A stretch of DNA of 64,000 nucleotides from Nocardia bovistercoris (lineage in GTDB: Bacteria; Actinomycetota; Actinomycetes; Mycobacteriales; Mycobacteriaceae), in contig NZ_JADMLG010000001.1 in NCBI RefSeq assembly GCF_015674855.1, positions 549,995-613,994 on the forward strand, read 5' to 3'. The notes beneath the pieces were generated by a model. That model did no database searches, was not told where the DNA came from, and saw only the letters and a program-made list of their open reading frames with translations. Numbering within the stretch: the first letter of the stretch is position 1; every line of letters begins with the position of its first letter. Both the position numbers and the translations under genes were made by a program. This document shows positions 1 to 9,031 of the stretch, piece after piece.

Positions 1-3000
1 GCCGCGGCGACATCGCCGAAGCCATCGCCGCGCATCAGGTGGTGATCGTGGCGGGCGAGACCGGATCGGGCAAGACCACCCAGATCCCGAAGATCTGCCT
101 GGAACTCGGGCGCGGCATTCGCGGCGCCATCGGACACACCCAGCCGCGCAGGCTCGCCGCGCGCACGGTCGCCGAGCGGATCGCCGAGGAATTGAGCACC
201 GAACTCGGCGACGTCATCGGCTACACCGTCCGGTTCACCGATCAGGCGTCCGAACGCACCCTGGTCAAACTCATGACCGACGGCATCCTGTTGGCCGAGA
301 TCCAGCGCGACCGGTTGCTGCGCCGCTACGACACGATCATTATCGACGAGGCGCACGAACGCAGCCTCAACATCGACTTCCTGCTCGGCTACCTGAAACA
401 GCTGCTGCCGCGCCGCCCCGACCTGAAGGTGATCATCACCTCGGCGACCATCGACCCCGAACTGTTCGCCCGGCACTTCGCCGACGACCGAGGCGAACCC
501 GCGCCCATCGTCGAGGTGTCGGGTCGCTCGTATCCGGTGGAGGTCCGCTACCGGCCGCTCGCGCTCGAGGTGCCCGCCGCCGCCGAGGACGACGACGAGG
601 ACACCCGCATCGTCGACCGCGACCCGGTGGACGCCATCGGCGACGCGGTGCGCGAGTTGTTCGCCGAGGGCGACGGCGACGTGCTGGTCTTCCTGTCCGG
701 CGAACGCGAGATCCGCGACACCGCCGACGCGCTGCGCGACCTGCGGCTGCCGCGCACCGAGATCGTGCCGCTGTACGCGAGACTGTCGGCGGCCGAACAA
801 CACCGGGTGTTCCAGCCGCACACCGGACGCCGCGTCGTACTGGCGACCAATGTGGCCGAGACCTCGCTGACCGTGCCCGGCATCCGCTACGTCGTCGATC
901 CCGGCACCGCGCGCATCTCCCGGTACTCGATGCGCACCAAGGTGCAGCGGCTGCCCATCGAGGAGATCTCACAGGCGTCCGCGCGCCAGCGTTCGGGCCG
1001 CTGCGGCCGCGTCGCCGACGGCATCGCGGTGCGCCTGTATTCCGAGGACGATTTCGAGGCACGCCCAGCCTTCACCGAACCCGAGATCCTGCGCACCAAC
1101 CTGGCGGCGGTGATCCTGCAGATGACCGCCCTCGGACTCGGCGACATCGAGCGCTTCCCGTTCGTGGAACCCCCGGACAAGCGCGCCATACGCGACGGCA
1201 TCGCCCTGCTGGAGGAGTTGGGCGCACTCGTAAGGCACATCGACCGGCGCGGCGGATCGGCGTCCGATGGCGCCGCGAAGCCCGAGGGAGTCTCGAAGTC
1301 GAACTCCGAGAATGTCACGACATCGAGTATCGGAGCCGACGACGCATCGCTCGCTCCGGACACCGCGTTCGTAGCCGCAGCACGTGCGGCGTCGAACGCC
1401 ACGACCGACACCGCCTCGAACAGCGAATCCGGCGCCACGTCGAATGCCGAAGGCAAAGCCGTGTCGAACGACGCGACCCCCTCGATCCCCGAAACAGCCG
1501 TGTCCTCGAACACCGTCGCCGTCACGGCCTCGAACGACACGGCACACACGACTTCCAATTCGAGCGCCGTATCAGAGGTCGAGACCCGCTCCAGCCCCGA
1601 TACTGCCGGTGAGAAGGCTCCCGCGAGCAGGCGAAGCGCACCGCAGGACGCGCTGACACTGACCGCCACCGGTCGAGAAATGGCCCAGATACCGGTCGAT
1701 CCGAGGATGTCGCGCATGCTCGTGCAGGCGCACCGGACGGGCTGCCTGGCCGATGTGCTGATCATCGTCGCCGCGTTGTCGATCCAGGACGTGCGCGAAC
1801 GACCCGCCGAATTCCAGCAGGCCGCCGACACCAAGCACGCGCGTTTCGTGATGGACGGCTCGGATTTCCTGGCCTACCTGCGCCTGTGGGAGTACCTCAC
1901 CGAGCAGCGTAAATCGTTGTCGTCCAACCAGTTCCGCCGTATGTGCCGCGACGAGTTCCTGCACTACCTGCGCATCCGCGAATGGCAGGACCTGCACGGC
2001 CAATTACGCACCATCACACGAGGACTCGGGTGGTCGACCGATGCAGCCGCCCTCGGACGCGAAGGCGACACCTCCCCACGACGCGACGGCGACACCTCCT
2101 CACGGCGCGACGGCGACACCTCCCCGCGACGCGACGGCGACACCTCCCCACGACGCGACGGCGACACCTCCCCACGACGCGACGGCGACACCTCCCCACG
2201 ACGCGACGGCGACACCTCCCCACGACGCGACGGCGACACCTCCCCACGACGCGACGGCGACACCTCCCCACGACGCGACGGCGACACCTCCCCACGACGC
2301 GACGGCGACACCTCCCCACGACGCGACGGCGACACCTCCCCACGACGCGGCGACGGCACCTCCCCGCAGCGCGGCGAGGACACCTTCTCGCAGAGCGGCG
2401 ATGGCAACGCCCGACACGATGGCGACACCGCTGGGGGCGCGAACGATTCCGGACAGGGCGCACGCACACGCGGGCGGCGCGGACGAGGACGCGCTCCCGA
2501 CGCGCGACGCTCCGGTGATGCCACGCCACGCACCGAACGCGCGAGCACCAACACGCCCGCCGAATCCGACGGCGACACCTGGGATTCCATCTCCATCCAC
2601 CAGGCCCTGCTGGCGGGAATGCTGTCCCACATCGGTGTCCGCGAGGCCGAATCACGCGAATTCCTCGGGGCGCGCAACGCCAAATTCATGATCTTCCCCG
2701 GTTCCTCGCTCGCCAAGAAACCGCCGCGCTGGGTGATGGCGGCCGAACTGGTCGAGACCTCGCGGCTGTGGGGCCGGATGGCGGCCAGGGTCGAACCGGA
2801 ATGGGCCGAACGCCTCGCGGGCGATCTGGTCAAGCGCACCTACTCCGAACCGCACTGGTCGAGCAAGCGCGGCGCGGCGCGCGCCTACGAGCGCGTCACC
2901 CTCTACGGGATTCCGCTGGTGACCGGACGCGCCGTCGACTACGGTCGCATCGACCCCGAACTGTCACGAGAACTGTTCCTGCGCCACGCTTTGGTCCAGG

Positions 3001-4631
3001 GCGAATGGCAGACCCGGCACGAATTCTTCCACCGCAATCGCGCCCTGCTCGACGATGTCGCCGACCTCGAGCACCGGGCCCGCCGCCGCGACATCCTGGT
3101 CGACGACGAGGTGCTGTTCGAGTTCTACGACCGCCGGGTGCCCGCCGACATCGTCTCGGTGCGCCATTTCGACACCTGGTGGCGCCGCGCCGCGCGCACC
3201 GACCCGGCCCTGCTGGATTTCTCGAAGTCGACGGTGGTCAACGCCTCGGCCACGGGCCTGGATCCCACCGCCTTCCCGGACGCCTGGCGGCAGGGCGAAC
3301 TGAGTTTCCCGCTCAGCTATCAGTTCGAGCCGGGGCAGGCCGACGACGGTGTCACGGTCGCCATTCCGATCGAACAGCTGGCGCACGTACGGCCCGTCGG
3401 CTTCGACTGGCTCGTGCCCGGCATGCGCGAGGAGCTCGCCGCCGCCTACATCAAGACACTGCCGAAGTCATTGCGGCGCGCCGTGGTTCCCGCGCCCGAC
3501 TTCGCCGCCGCCGCGCTCGCGGCCCTCACCCCCCGGTCGGAGCCACTGCGCGTCGGGCTCGCGCGGGAGCTGTCGCGTCTCGGCTCGATCACCGTGACCC
3601 CGGCCGATCTCGATCCCGCCGCGCTGCCCGACCATCTGCGCGTCACCTTCGCCGCCGTCACCGCCGACGGTTCGGTGACGGCCAAGAGCAAAGATCTTGC
3701 CGCGTTGAAAACGCAACTGGCCGAACAGGTCTCGAAGTCGGTGGCGCGCGCCACCGCAGGCGCCGAACGCGCGCCGACCGCGGTGTGGACCTCGGAGTCG
3801 CTCGGCACGCTGCCCTCGACCGTGCGCAGGGAGGTCGCCGGGCAGACCGTGACCGGTTATCCCGCACTGGTTCCCGAGACCGACGGCGTCGCGGTGCGAG
3901 TGTTGAGTTCGCCCGCCGAGCAGGCCGCCGCCATGCGCGCGGGCACCCGCGCTCTGGTGTTGGCCGCGCTGCCGACCTCGGTGCGCGCGGTCACCGCGAG
4001 TCTGCCGCCGCGAGACCGGTTGAGCCTGAGCCAGAATCCGTACGGCACCGTCGACGCGCTGGTCGAGGACTGTCGCGCCGCGGCCGCCGACGAACTCGTG
4101 GCCGCCGCGGGCGGGCCGGTGCGCGATCCCGCCGCTTTCGACCGCTTGGTCGCCGCCATCCGCCCCGACTTCACCTCGGCGGTAGCGCGTTCGGTGCGCG
4201 CCGCGGTGCCGGTGCTCGCGGGCGCGCAGCGGGTCGCCACGGCGCTGGCCGACACCTCCGAACGGGATATCGCCGAGGACGTGCGCCGCCAGCTCGACGA
4301 CCTGGTCTTCCCCGGCTTCCTCTCCGAATGGGGCGGCGCCCGGCTGCGCGAGCTGCCCCGCTACCTGGACGCGGCAGTGCTGCGCCTGGAATCCCTACCC
4401 GGCTCGGCGACCCGGGACCGCCAGGGCATGGTCGAGGTGGATCGCGTCCTCGCCGCCTACGGCCGCCTGCTCGAGGCACTGCCCGAGCACCGCCGTCACG
4501 CGCCCGATGTGGCCGAGATCTGGTGGATGATCGAGGAATTCCGGGTCAGCCTGTTCGCACAGAAACTCGGCACGCCGTATCCGATCTCCGCCAAGCGCAT
4601 CGAGAAGGCGATCGCCGCCGTCAAGCGGTGA
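1..4631 (+). CDS. hrpA: ATP-dependent RNA helicase HrpA (5' end outside window)
   Basis: DEAH-box RNA helicase of the HrpA family, expected to unwind RNA or ribonucleoprotein using ATP. The reading frame is open from base 3 with no start codon, so the N-terminus lies upstream of the window. Visible motifs in order are Walker A GETGSGKT, DEAH in IIIDEAHERS, TSAT, and the QRSGRCGR arginine-finger region. The C-terminal part matches the extended HrpA C-domain rather than a short DEAH helicase. Two low-complexity insertions interrupt it: a Ser/Thr/Asn/Ala-rich stretch (about 1250-1650) and a block of DGDTSPRR repeats (2061-2348 plus degenerate units). These make the protein (over 1,530 residues) longer than E. 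coli HrpA (about 1,300). It ends 25 bp from the convergent nrdR gene. Confidence 0.95.
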   Translation, partial: RGDIAEAIAAHQVVIVAGETGSGKTTQIPKICLELGRGIRGAIGHTQPRRLAARTVAERIAEELSTELGDVIGYTVRFTDQASERTLVKLMTDGILLAEIQRDRLLRRYDTIIIDEAHERSLNIDFLLGYLKQLLPRRPDLKVIITSATIDPELFARHFADDRGEPAPIVEVSGRSYPVEVRYRPLALEVPAAAEDDDEDTRIVDRDPVDAIGDAVRELFAEGDGDVLVFLSGEREIRDTADALRDLRLPRTEIVPLYARLSAAEQHRVFQPHTGRRVVLATNVAETSLTVPGIRYVVDPGTARISRYSMRTKVQRLPIEEISQASARQRSGRCGRVADGIAVRLYSEDDFEARPAFTEPEILRTNLAAVILQMTALGLGDIERFPFVEPPDKRAIRDGIALLEELGALVRHIDRRGGSASDGAAKPEGVSKSNSENVTTSSIGADDASLAPDTAFVAAARAASNATTDTASNSESGATSNAEGKAVSNDATPSIPETAVSSNTVAVTASNDTAHTTSNSSAVSEVETRSSPDTAGEKAPASRRSAPQDALTLTATGREMAQIPVDPRMSRMLVQAHRTGCLADVLIIVAALSIQDVRERPAEFQQAADTKHARFVMDGSDFLAYLRLWEYLTEQRKSLSSNQFRRMCRDEFLHYLRIREWQDLHGQLRTITRGLGWSTDAAALGREGDTSPRRDGDTSSRRDGDTSPRRDGDTSPRRDGDTSPRRDGDTSPRRDGDTSPRRDGDTSPRRDGDTSPRRDGDTSPRRDGDTSPRRDGDTSPRRGDGTSPQRGEDTFSQSGDGNARHDGDTAGGANDSGQGARTRGRRGRGRAPDARRSGDATPRTERASTNTPAESDGDTWDSISIHQALLAGMLSHIGVREAESREFLGARNAKFMIFPGSSLAKKPPRWVMAAELVETSRLWGRMAARVEPEWAERLAGDLVKRTYSEPHWSSKRGAARAYERVTLYGIPLVTGRAVDYGRIDPELSRELFLRHALVQGEWQTRHEFFHRNRALLDDVADLEHRARRRDILVDDEVLFEFYDRRVPADIVSVRHFDTWWRRAARTDPALLDFSKSTVVNASATGLDPTAFPDAWRQGELSFPLSYQFEPGQADDGVTVAIPIEQLAHVRPVGFDWLVPGMREELAAAYIKTLPKSLRRAVVPAPDFAAAALAALTPRSEPLRVGLARELSRLGSITVTPADLDPAALPDHLRVTFAAVTADGSVTAKSKDLAALKTQLAEQVSKSVARATAGAERAPTAVWTSESLGTLPSTVRREVAGQTVTGYPALVPETDGVAVRVLSSPAEQAAAMRAGTRALVLAALPTSVRAVTASLPPRDRLSLSQNPYGTVDALVEDCRAAAADELVAAAGGPVRDPAAFDRLVAAIRPDFTSAVARSVRAAVPVLAGAQRVATALADTSERDIAEDVRRQLDDLVFPGFLSEWGGARLRELPRYLDAAVLRLESLPGSATRDRQGMVEVDRVLAAYGRLLEALPEHRRHAPDVAEIWWMIEEFRVSLFAQKLGTPYPISAKRIEKAIAAVKR
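2061..2348 (+). repeat. 24-bp coding minisatellite, 12 units, inside hrpA
   Basis: Twelve consecutive in-frame 24-bp units encode the octapeptide DGDTSPRR. The first unit reads EGDTSPRR, the second DGDTSSRR, and the other ten are identical at protein level and almost identical in DNA. Decayed copies (GDGTSPQR, GEDTFSQS) continue to about 2400. The near-identity of the units points to recent slippage or unequal crossover, and the copy number is likely to vary between strains. The encoded segment is hydrophilic with alternating Asp and Arg-Arg, and is probably a disordered linker between the helicase core and C-terminal domain. Confidence 0.95.
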
Positions 4632-4656
4632 ACCGCACGCTCGGTACGCCGCCGCT

Positions 4657-5127
4657 TCAGTCGACCGTGACCGCGGCGGCCGCGCGCGCGGTCCGCATGT
4701 GCTGGATCTCGCGTTCGAAATCCTCGGCGGAGGTGAAGGAGCGGTACACCGAGGCGAAGCGCAAGTAGGCGACCTCGTCGAGATCGCGCAACGGACCGAG
4801 GATGGCCAGCCCCACCTCGTGACTCGGCACTTCGGGCGAACCCTTCGCGCGCACCGAGTCCTCGACCTGCTGGGCGAGCAGGTTCAGGGCGTCGTCGTCG
4901 ACCTCGCGGCCCTGACACGCCCGCCGCACGCCGCGAATCACCTTCTCCCGGCTGAACGGTTCGGTGACTCCGCTGCGCTTGACCACGGACAGGATGGCGG
5001 TCTCGACCGTGGTGAATCGTCTCCCACAGGTCGGACACGAGCGTCGACGACGGATGGCCGCACCTTCCTCGGCCTCGCGTGAGTCGACCACCCGTGAGTC
5101 GGGGTGTCGGCAGTACGGGCAATGCAT
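4657..5127 (-). CDS. nrdR: Transcriptional repressor NrdR
   Basis: NrdR represses ribonucleotide reductase genes by sensing ATP/dATP. The 156-residue protein starts [18 protein letters not shown], carries the zinc ribbon Cys pairs CPYC and CPTC in its first 40 residues, and then an ATP-cone domain (about residues 46-136). The frame is open further upstream, but this ATG matches the family N-terminus exactly. It is preceded by GAAGGA eight bases away. The gene is convergent with hrpA and lies downstream of the ChiZ-like gene, as in mycobacteria. No nrd structural genes are in the window, so its targets are elsewhere. Confidence 0.95.
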   Translation of the reverse strand: MHCPYCRHPDSRVVDSREAEEGAAIRRRRSCPTCGRRFTTVETAILSVVKRSGVTEPFSREKVIRGVRRACQGREVDDDALNLLAQQVEDSVRAKGSPEVPSHEVGLAILGPLRDLDEVAYLRFASVYRSFTSAEDFEREIQHMRTARAAAAVTVD

Positions 5128-5331
5128 CCGAGAGATCCTTCGACGACGCGCGCGCTCGCGTCCGTCCCGGTGTGACCGGTCCGACGAGCTCGTGTACAGG
5201 GCGTGAACCCGGCGCGAGGCGCACCGCCGAATGACGGCAGACGCACCTCTATAACACTTCGAGGATACTCGGAACACCACCGGGGGTTTCGCCCGGAGTC
5301 GCGCAGCGCGCGCAGGCGTGTCGCGGGCGCG

Positions 5332-5781
5332 TCAGCGGGGTAAGGGATCACTCGGCACGTCATGGCGCTCGACCACGCCCGGTACCGTCGAGGTTTCCTC
5401 GGGCAGGGTTCCGGCCCGCCAGTGCGCGATCACGATGAGCGCCGTCACCGCAAGCGCGCTGAGCAGCGCCGCCGCGGCGAGCACCGCGAAGCCGACCGTT
5501 GCCTGTTCGACCCGCGCTCGCATGGGGTGCTCACCCCGCGGAGCCCGCACCACCGAACGCACCGGCCCGCGCCGGTACAGCCGCGTCGGGGCGCCCGGCC
5601 TGCCGTCGCGCGGGCGGCGCCTGGCGACCCGCCGCGGTGCGACCTCCAGCGCCCGCGCGCCCGCCCGGCGCGGCGCGCACGCCGCTGCCTCGGCTTTGTC
5701 GGACTGTTCGGCGCCGTCGAACAGCTCGGCACTATCAGACTGGACGGTCGCTCGAACGTTTTCGCGGATCGCGGTGTTCAT
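5332..5781 (-). CDS. ChiZ/DivS-like SOS cell-division suppressor, no LysM domain
   Basis: A 149-residue protein with an Arg-rich, Pro-containing N-terminal region (about residues 38-90), one hydrophobic segment (about 97-120) and a short tail of about 28 residues. It is divergent from lexA and upstream of nrdR, the position of M. tuberculosis Rv2719c (ChiZ) and C. glutamicum divS, which suppress division during the SOS response. The Arg-rich cytoplasmic part plus one membrane helix fits ChiZ. However, the C-terminal LysM domain of mycobacterial ChiZ is absent and there is no room for it before nrdR. GGAGG lies eight bases before the ATG. A LexA-box match lies 51 bp upstream. Assignment rests on context and architecture, not strong sequence identity. 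Confidence 0.75.
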   Translation of the reverse strand: MNTAIRENVRATVQSDSAELFDGAEQSDKAEAAACAPRRAGARALEVAPRRVARRRPRDGRPGAPTRLYRRGPVRSVVRAPRGEHPMRARVEQATVGFAVLAAAALLSALAVTALIVIAHWRAGTLPEETSTVPGVVERHDVPSDPLPR

Positions 5782-5831
5782 CGGACAAACCTCCGTGAGG
5801 GGTGCGGTGGGGTAGCTCGGAGAGTCGGCAT

Positions 5832-5847
5832 TCGATCACATGTTCGA
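5832..5847. promoter_or_regulatory. LexA-binding SOS box (ChiZ-like gene side)
   Basis: TCGATCACATGTTCGA matches the actinobacterial SOS box TCGAAC(A/G)NNNGTTCGA at all but one defined position (T for A at the fifth base). It lies 51 bp upstream of the ChiZ-like start codon, in the divergent region with lexA. Confidence 0.8.
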
Positions 5848-5910
5848 AGAACTGGTGTTCGATTTCTACCACGGTCCGCCGACAAAGTCAGCTCGAACAC
5901 CCGACATACG

Positions 5911-5926
5911 TCGAACAGATGTTTGA
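5911..5926. promoter_or_regulatory. LexA-binding SOS box (lexA side)
   Basis: TCGAACAGATGTTTGA matches the SOS box consensus with one substitution in the right half-site. It lies 62 bp upstream of the preferred lexA start, consistent with autorepression. Extra half-sites (TCGAAC) occur at about 5893 and 5932. Confidence 0.8.
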
Positions 5927-5987
5927 AACATTCGAACACCCGGACTAAATTCAGACAGCGACAACATCAACAGGAAGGCGGTTGCCG

Positions 5988-6719
5988 GTGAGCCACACAG
6001 ACGACACGGGTGAGGAGAGCGGAGTCGGGGCGGACCCGTCCCTGACCGGGGCAGATCTCACCGTGCGTCAGCGCAAGGTACTCGAGGTCATCCGCACCTC
6101 GGTGAGCGAGCGCGGCTACCCGCCGAGCATCCGCGAGATCGGCGACGCCGTCGGCCTCACCTCCACCTCCTCGGTCGCCCACCAACTCCGCGCACTCGAA
6201 CGCAAGGGGTATCTACGCCGCGACCCGAACCGCCCGCGCGCGGTGGACGTTCGCGGACTCGACGAGGCGGTGCGCGCGGTCACCAGCCTGCCCGGCGCCG
6301 CGCCCGCCGCGGACACCGAAACCCTCGGCGACGCGGGCCATCCGACACCCACCTACGTGCCCGTCCTCGGTCGCATCGCCGCCGGTGGCCCCATCTTGGC
6401 CGAACAGGCCGTCGAAGACGTGTTCCCGCTGCCGCGTGAACTGGTCGGCGACGGGTCGCTGTTCCTGCTCAAGGTCGTCGGCCAGTCCATGGTCGACGCC
6501 GCCATCTGCGACGGCGACTGGGTGGTCGTGCGGCAGCAGAACGTCGCCGACAACGGCGATATCGTCGCCGCCATGATCGACGGCGACGCCACCGTCAAGA
6601 CCTTCAAGCGCACCGGATCGGACGTGTGGCTGATGCCGCACAACCCGTTGTTCGAACCGATTCCGGGCAACGACGCGCGCATCCTCGGCAAGGTCGTGAC
6701 GGTGATCCGCAAGATCTGA
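5988..6719 (+). CDS. lexA: SOS repressor LexA
   Basis: LexA represses DNA-damage genes and self-cleaves when RecA filaments form. An N-terminal winged-helix domain is followed by a linker and an S24 peptidase domain. The Ala-Gly cleavage site is visible in RIAAGG, the nucleophile in VGQSM, and the general-base Lys in [12 protein letters not shown] at 5982 is also in frame, but AGGAAGG (5972-5978) is only three bases from it and nine bases from the GTG at 5988, so the GTG is preferred. That gives 243 residues. The gene is divergent from the ChiZ-like gene, and two LexA boxes lie between them. Confidence 0.96.
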   Translation: MSHTDDTGEESGVGADPSLTGADLTVRQRKVLEVIRTSVSERGYPPSIREIGDAVGLTSTSSVAHQLRALERKGYLRRDPNRPRAVDVRGLDEAVRAVTSLPGAAPAADTETLGDAGHPTPTYVPVLGRIAAGGPILAEQAVEDVFPLPRELVGDGSLFLLKVVGQSMVDAAICDGDWVVVRQQNVADNGDIVAAMIDGDATVKTFKRTGSDVWLMPHNPLFEPIPGNDARILGKVVTVIRKI

Positions 6720-6734
6720 GCGCGGTACCGGAAC

Positions 6735-6768
6735 CGAGGGCGGTGGCGCATTCGCGTCGCCGCCCTCG
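6735..6768 (+). terminator. Hairpin terminator after lexA
   Basis: CGAGGGCGG pairs with CCGCCCTCG (9 bp) starting 15 bp after the lexA stop codon. There is no clear U-tract, which is common in actinobacteria. Confidence 0.6.
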
Positions 6769-6858
6769 TCCATCCCGCCACACCGGCACTCGAGCGGGCG
6801 CGCGGCGAGGCAGAATCGTCAGCGAACGCGACAGGCGATGACGCGAAGGGGGCCGCCG

Positions 6859-7497
6859 ATGTCCACATCAACCACCCGCCCACTCAACGACCTGGTCACC
6901 CGCGGCTGGGGGACGTTGTCCCGCACCTACGACCTGCCGCTGGTCCAGCGGCTGTCCTATCGGCCCCCGCACGACGAGATCCTCGAGCAGGTGCGCACCT
7001 CGGGTGCGCGCCGCGTCGCCGACGTCGGCTGCGGTACCGGTATTCTCGCCGCGCGCATCGGCGACGAGATCGGTCCCGACCTCGTCTACGGCTGCGATCC
7101 CTCCACCGGCATGCTCACCCGCGCCTGCGCCCGATCGCGGCGGGTGCGCTGGTTCGAACGCGGCGCCGAGGACCTCCGACTACCCGACGGCGCGCTGGAC
7201 GCGATCGTGTCGACCCATGCCTTCCACTTCTTCGATCACCGAGCGGCGCTGCGGGAGTTCCATCGGGTACTCGCGCCGGGCGGACTGCTCGCGATCGTGT
7301 TCAACAACTTCCCCGGCGCACTCGCCCGCGCGCTGCAACCGCGCGCGCTCCGTGATATCGCCTACTTCCCGGCGCCTGCCGAATTCGCGGAAATGGTCAC
7401 CGCCGCGGGGTTCTCGGTGACGGTGCAACGCCCGGTACGGCGCCCGATACCCGCGGCGCTCGTACCCGATGTACTCACCGTAGCCCGCCGATCCTGA
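6859..7497 (+). CDS. Class I SAM-dependent methyltransferase
   Basis: A 212-residue methyltransferase of the UbiE/Methyltransf_11 type. Motif I is VADVGCGTGILAA, followed by the acidic loop YGCDPSTGML, a motif around DAIVSTHAFHFF, and the post-motif segment EFHRVLAPGGLLAIVF. The substrate cannot be read from the sequence. An ATG 21 bases upstream is in frame, but GAAGGGGG (6845-6852) lies six bases before the ATG used here, which gives a natural N-terminus. It appears monocistronic, between lexA and a secreted lipase gene. Confidence 0.85.
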   Translation: MSTSTTRPLNDLVTRGWGTLSRTYDLPLVQRLSYRPPHDEILEQVRTSGARRVADVGCGTGILAARIGDEIGPDLVYGCDPSTGMLTRACARSRRVRWFERGAEDLRLPDGALDAIVSTHAFHFFDHRAALREFHRVLAPGGLLAIVFNNFPGALARALQPRALRDIAYFPAPAEFAEMVTAAGFSVTVQRPVRRPIPAALVPDVLTVARRS

Positions 7498-7731
7498 CCC
7501 GGTCCGAGGATCGGCGCCGCGGCGGAAGCGCCACCCTACCTTGTGACCGACCACGAACGGCCCGGTATTCCTTGTGATGATTCATGCACTCCGGAAGTGT
7601 TCGGCGACATAGTCATTCGGCTAATCTCTGGATCCGGATGATGCCGGTATCCGTGGCATCCGGCGTCGGGGCCGGTGGCATCACCGCTGCCGTGCAGCCG
7701 CCACACTCCCGGAAACAAAGGAATCATCCCC

Positions 7732-8919
7732 TTGCCTCGGACATTGACCAGGATCTTGGCGGTCCTGATCACCCTGTTTTCTGCGGGTTCGCTGACGACC
7801 ACCGCGGCCGCCGATCCGCTCTATCCATCACCCGATCCCGACCCTTTCTTCGCCGCGCCCGCCGATCTCGGGTCCAAGGCGCCGGGCGATGTCGTTCGCA
7901 CCCGCCGCATAGATTCCGGACCGTATGTCGGCACCGAGGGTTGGCAAGTGGCGTTCCGCTCCACCAATTCCGGCGGTAAACCCATCATGGCCGTCACCAC
8001 CGTATTGGTGCCGGTGGGGGTGAAGAATCCGCCGCTGGTGTCGTATCAGGCGCTGATCAATTCACTGGGCAGCAAATGTAATCCGTCACGATCGCTGTTC
8101 AACGGCGAACTCCAGGACGCGATGGGCGCGATGCTGCCGATCGGGCGCGGCTGGGCGATTTCACTGCCGGATTATCTCGGTCCCAATGTCGCCTACGGCG
8201 CCGCGAAATTGAGCGGAATGGTCACCCTCGACGGCGTGCGCGCGGTGCGGCGCGCCACCGAGATCGGCCTGAGCTCCTCCCCGGTCGCCATCGCGGGCTA
8301 TTCCGGCGGCGGCATGGCCTCCGCGTGGGCGGCCGCCCTGCAGCCCACCTACGCACCGGAACTGCCGATCGCGGGCGTCGTCGCGGGCGGTATTCCCGCC
8401 GACCTCGAGCAGATGGCGCTGGGCCTCGGATTCGAACCGCATCCCGGATTCGGACTCGCTTTCGCGGCCGCCATGGGGTTGGAGCGCGAATACCCGGACC
8501 GACTGCCGATCTCCGACCAGCTCAACCCGACCGGCCTGTGGTTCCGGGAATTCACACACGACGAATGCCGCCGCTTCCTACTCTTCCACGGGGCGATGCG
8601 CAGCGCCGATCAACTCGCGGCCTCGAAGTCGCTGATGGACAGCCCCGCCGCCCGCGAGGTCCTCTACGAGAACAGCCTGCGTCGCTTCTCGGGCACGCCG
8701 ACCGCGCCGATGTACATCTGGCAGGGCGTCTACGACACCTTGACGCCGTTCGATTCGGTCAAGGAGGTCGCGGACCGGTACTGCCGCGCAGGCGCGCCGC
8801 TGACCTTCGTGCCCTACGAGATCGCCGAGCACATGACGACGGCGGCGGCGGGCTTCGCCGACGCCTGGAACTACCTCGAGGCCAGATTCCGCAACGAAGC
8901 ACCGCCCGTGCGCTGCTGA
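7732..8919 (+). CDS. Secreted lipase (secretory LIP family, alpha/beta hydrolase)
   Basis: A predicted exported lipase/esterase of the secretory lipase family, common in Nocardia and mycobacteria. From the TTG start it has an N-terminal signal sequence (MPRTLTRILAVLITLFSAG, ending near TTTAAADP). The nucleophile elbow is GYSGGG. The likely acid is in GVYDTLTP, and the His in EIAEHMTT near the C-terminus completes the triad. The frame is open to an ATG at 7675, but that would put a hydrophilic stretch before the signal peptide. AAAGGAA lies just upstream of the TTG. Paired Cys residues suit an extracytoplasmic protein. A strong terminator follows. Confidence 0.85.
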   Translation: MPRTLTRILAVLITLFSAGSLTTTAAADPLYPSPDPDPFFAAPADLGSKAPGDVVRTRRIDSGPYVGTEGWQVAFRSTNSGGKPIMAVTTVLVPVGVKNPPLVSYQALINSLGSKCNPSRSLFNGELQDAMGAMLPIGRGWAISLPDYLGPNVAYGAAKLSGMVTLDGVRAVRRATEIGLSSSPVAIAGYSGGGMASAWAAALQPTYAPELPIAGVVAGGIPADLEQMALGLGFEPHPGFGLAFAAAMGLEREYPDRLPISDQLNPTGLWFREFTHDECRRFLLFHGAMRSADQLAASKSLMDSPAAREVLYENSLRRFSGTPTAPMYIWQGVYDTLTPFDSVKEVADRYCRAGAPLTFVPYEIAEHMTTAAAGFADAWNYLEARFRNEAPPVRC

Positions 8920-8935
8920 TACCTCGATCTATATC

Positions 8936-8980
8936 CCCGTACCCCGTATTCGGCCCCCTGCGCCGGATACGGGGTACGGG
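8936..8980. terminator. Long hairpin terminator after the lipase gene
   Basis: CCCGTACCCCGTAT pairs perfectly with ATACGGGGTACGGG (14 bp). The stem continues inward by about five more pairs, including one G-U, around an eight-base loop. It starts 17 bp after the lipase stop codon and lies between two convergent transcripts. Confidence 0.8.
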
Positions 8981-8990
8981 TGGAATTGCG

Positions 8991-9025
8991 GCCGGGAGCG
9001 GCGTTCCGTGGTCACCGCTCCCGGC
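8991..9025 (-). terminator. Hairpin terminator after the 23-codon gene
   Basis: GCCGGGAGCGG and CCGCTCCCGGC form an 11-bp perfect stem with a 13-base loop. Read on the minus strand it begins six bases after the stop codon of the short gene at 9032-9103, so it looks like that gene's own terminator. Confidence 0.7.
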
Positions 9026-9031
9026 CGTTCC

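Noticed and set aside
2061..2348. CRISPR array
   Set aside because: The 24-bp units are contiguous with no spacers, in frame within hrpA, and encode a repeated peptide.
1964..2839. Long minus-strand open frames with SPSRRGEV-type repeats
   Set aside because: They are the antisense of the 24-bp minisatellite in hrpA; high GC and repetition leave several frames open, and there is no ribosome binding site.
2768..4768. 666-codon plus-strand frame overlapping hrpA
   Set aside because: Arg/Ala-rich shadow frame of hrpA typical of high-GC DNA; no protein family resemblance.
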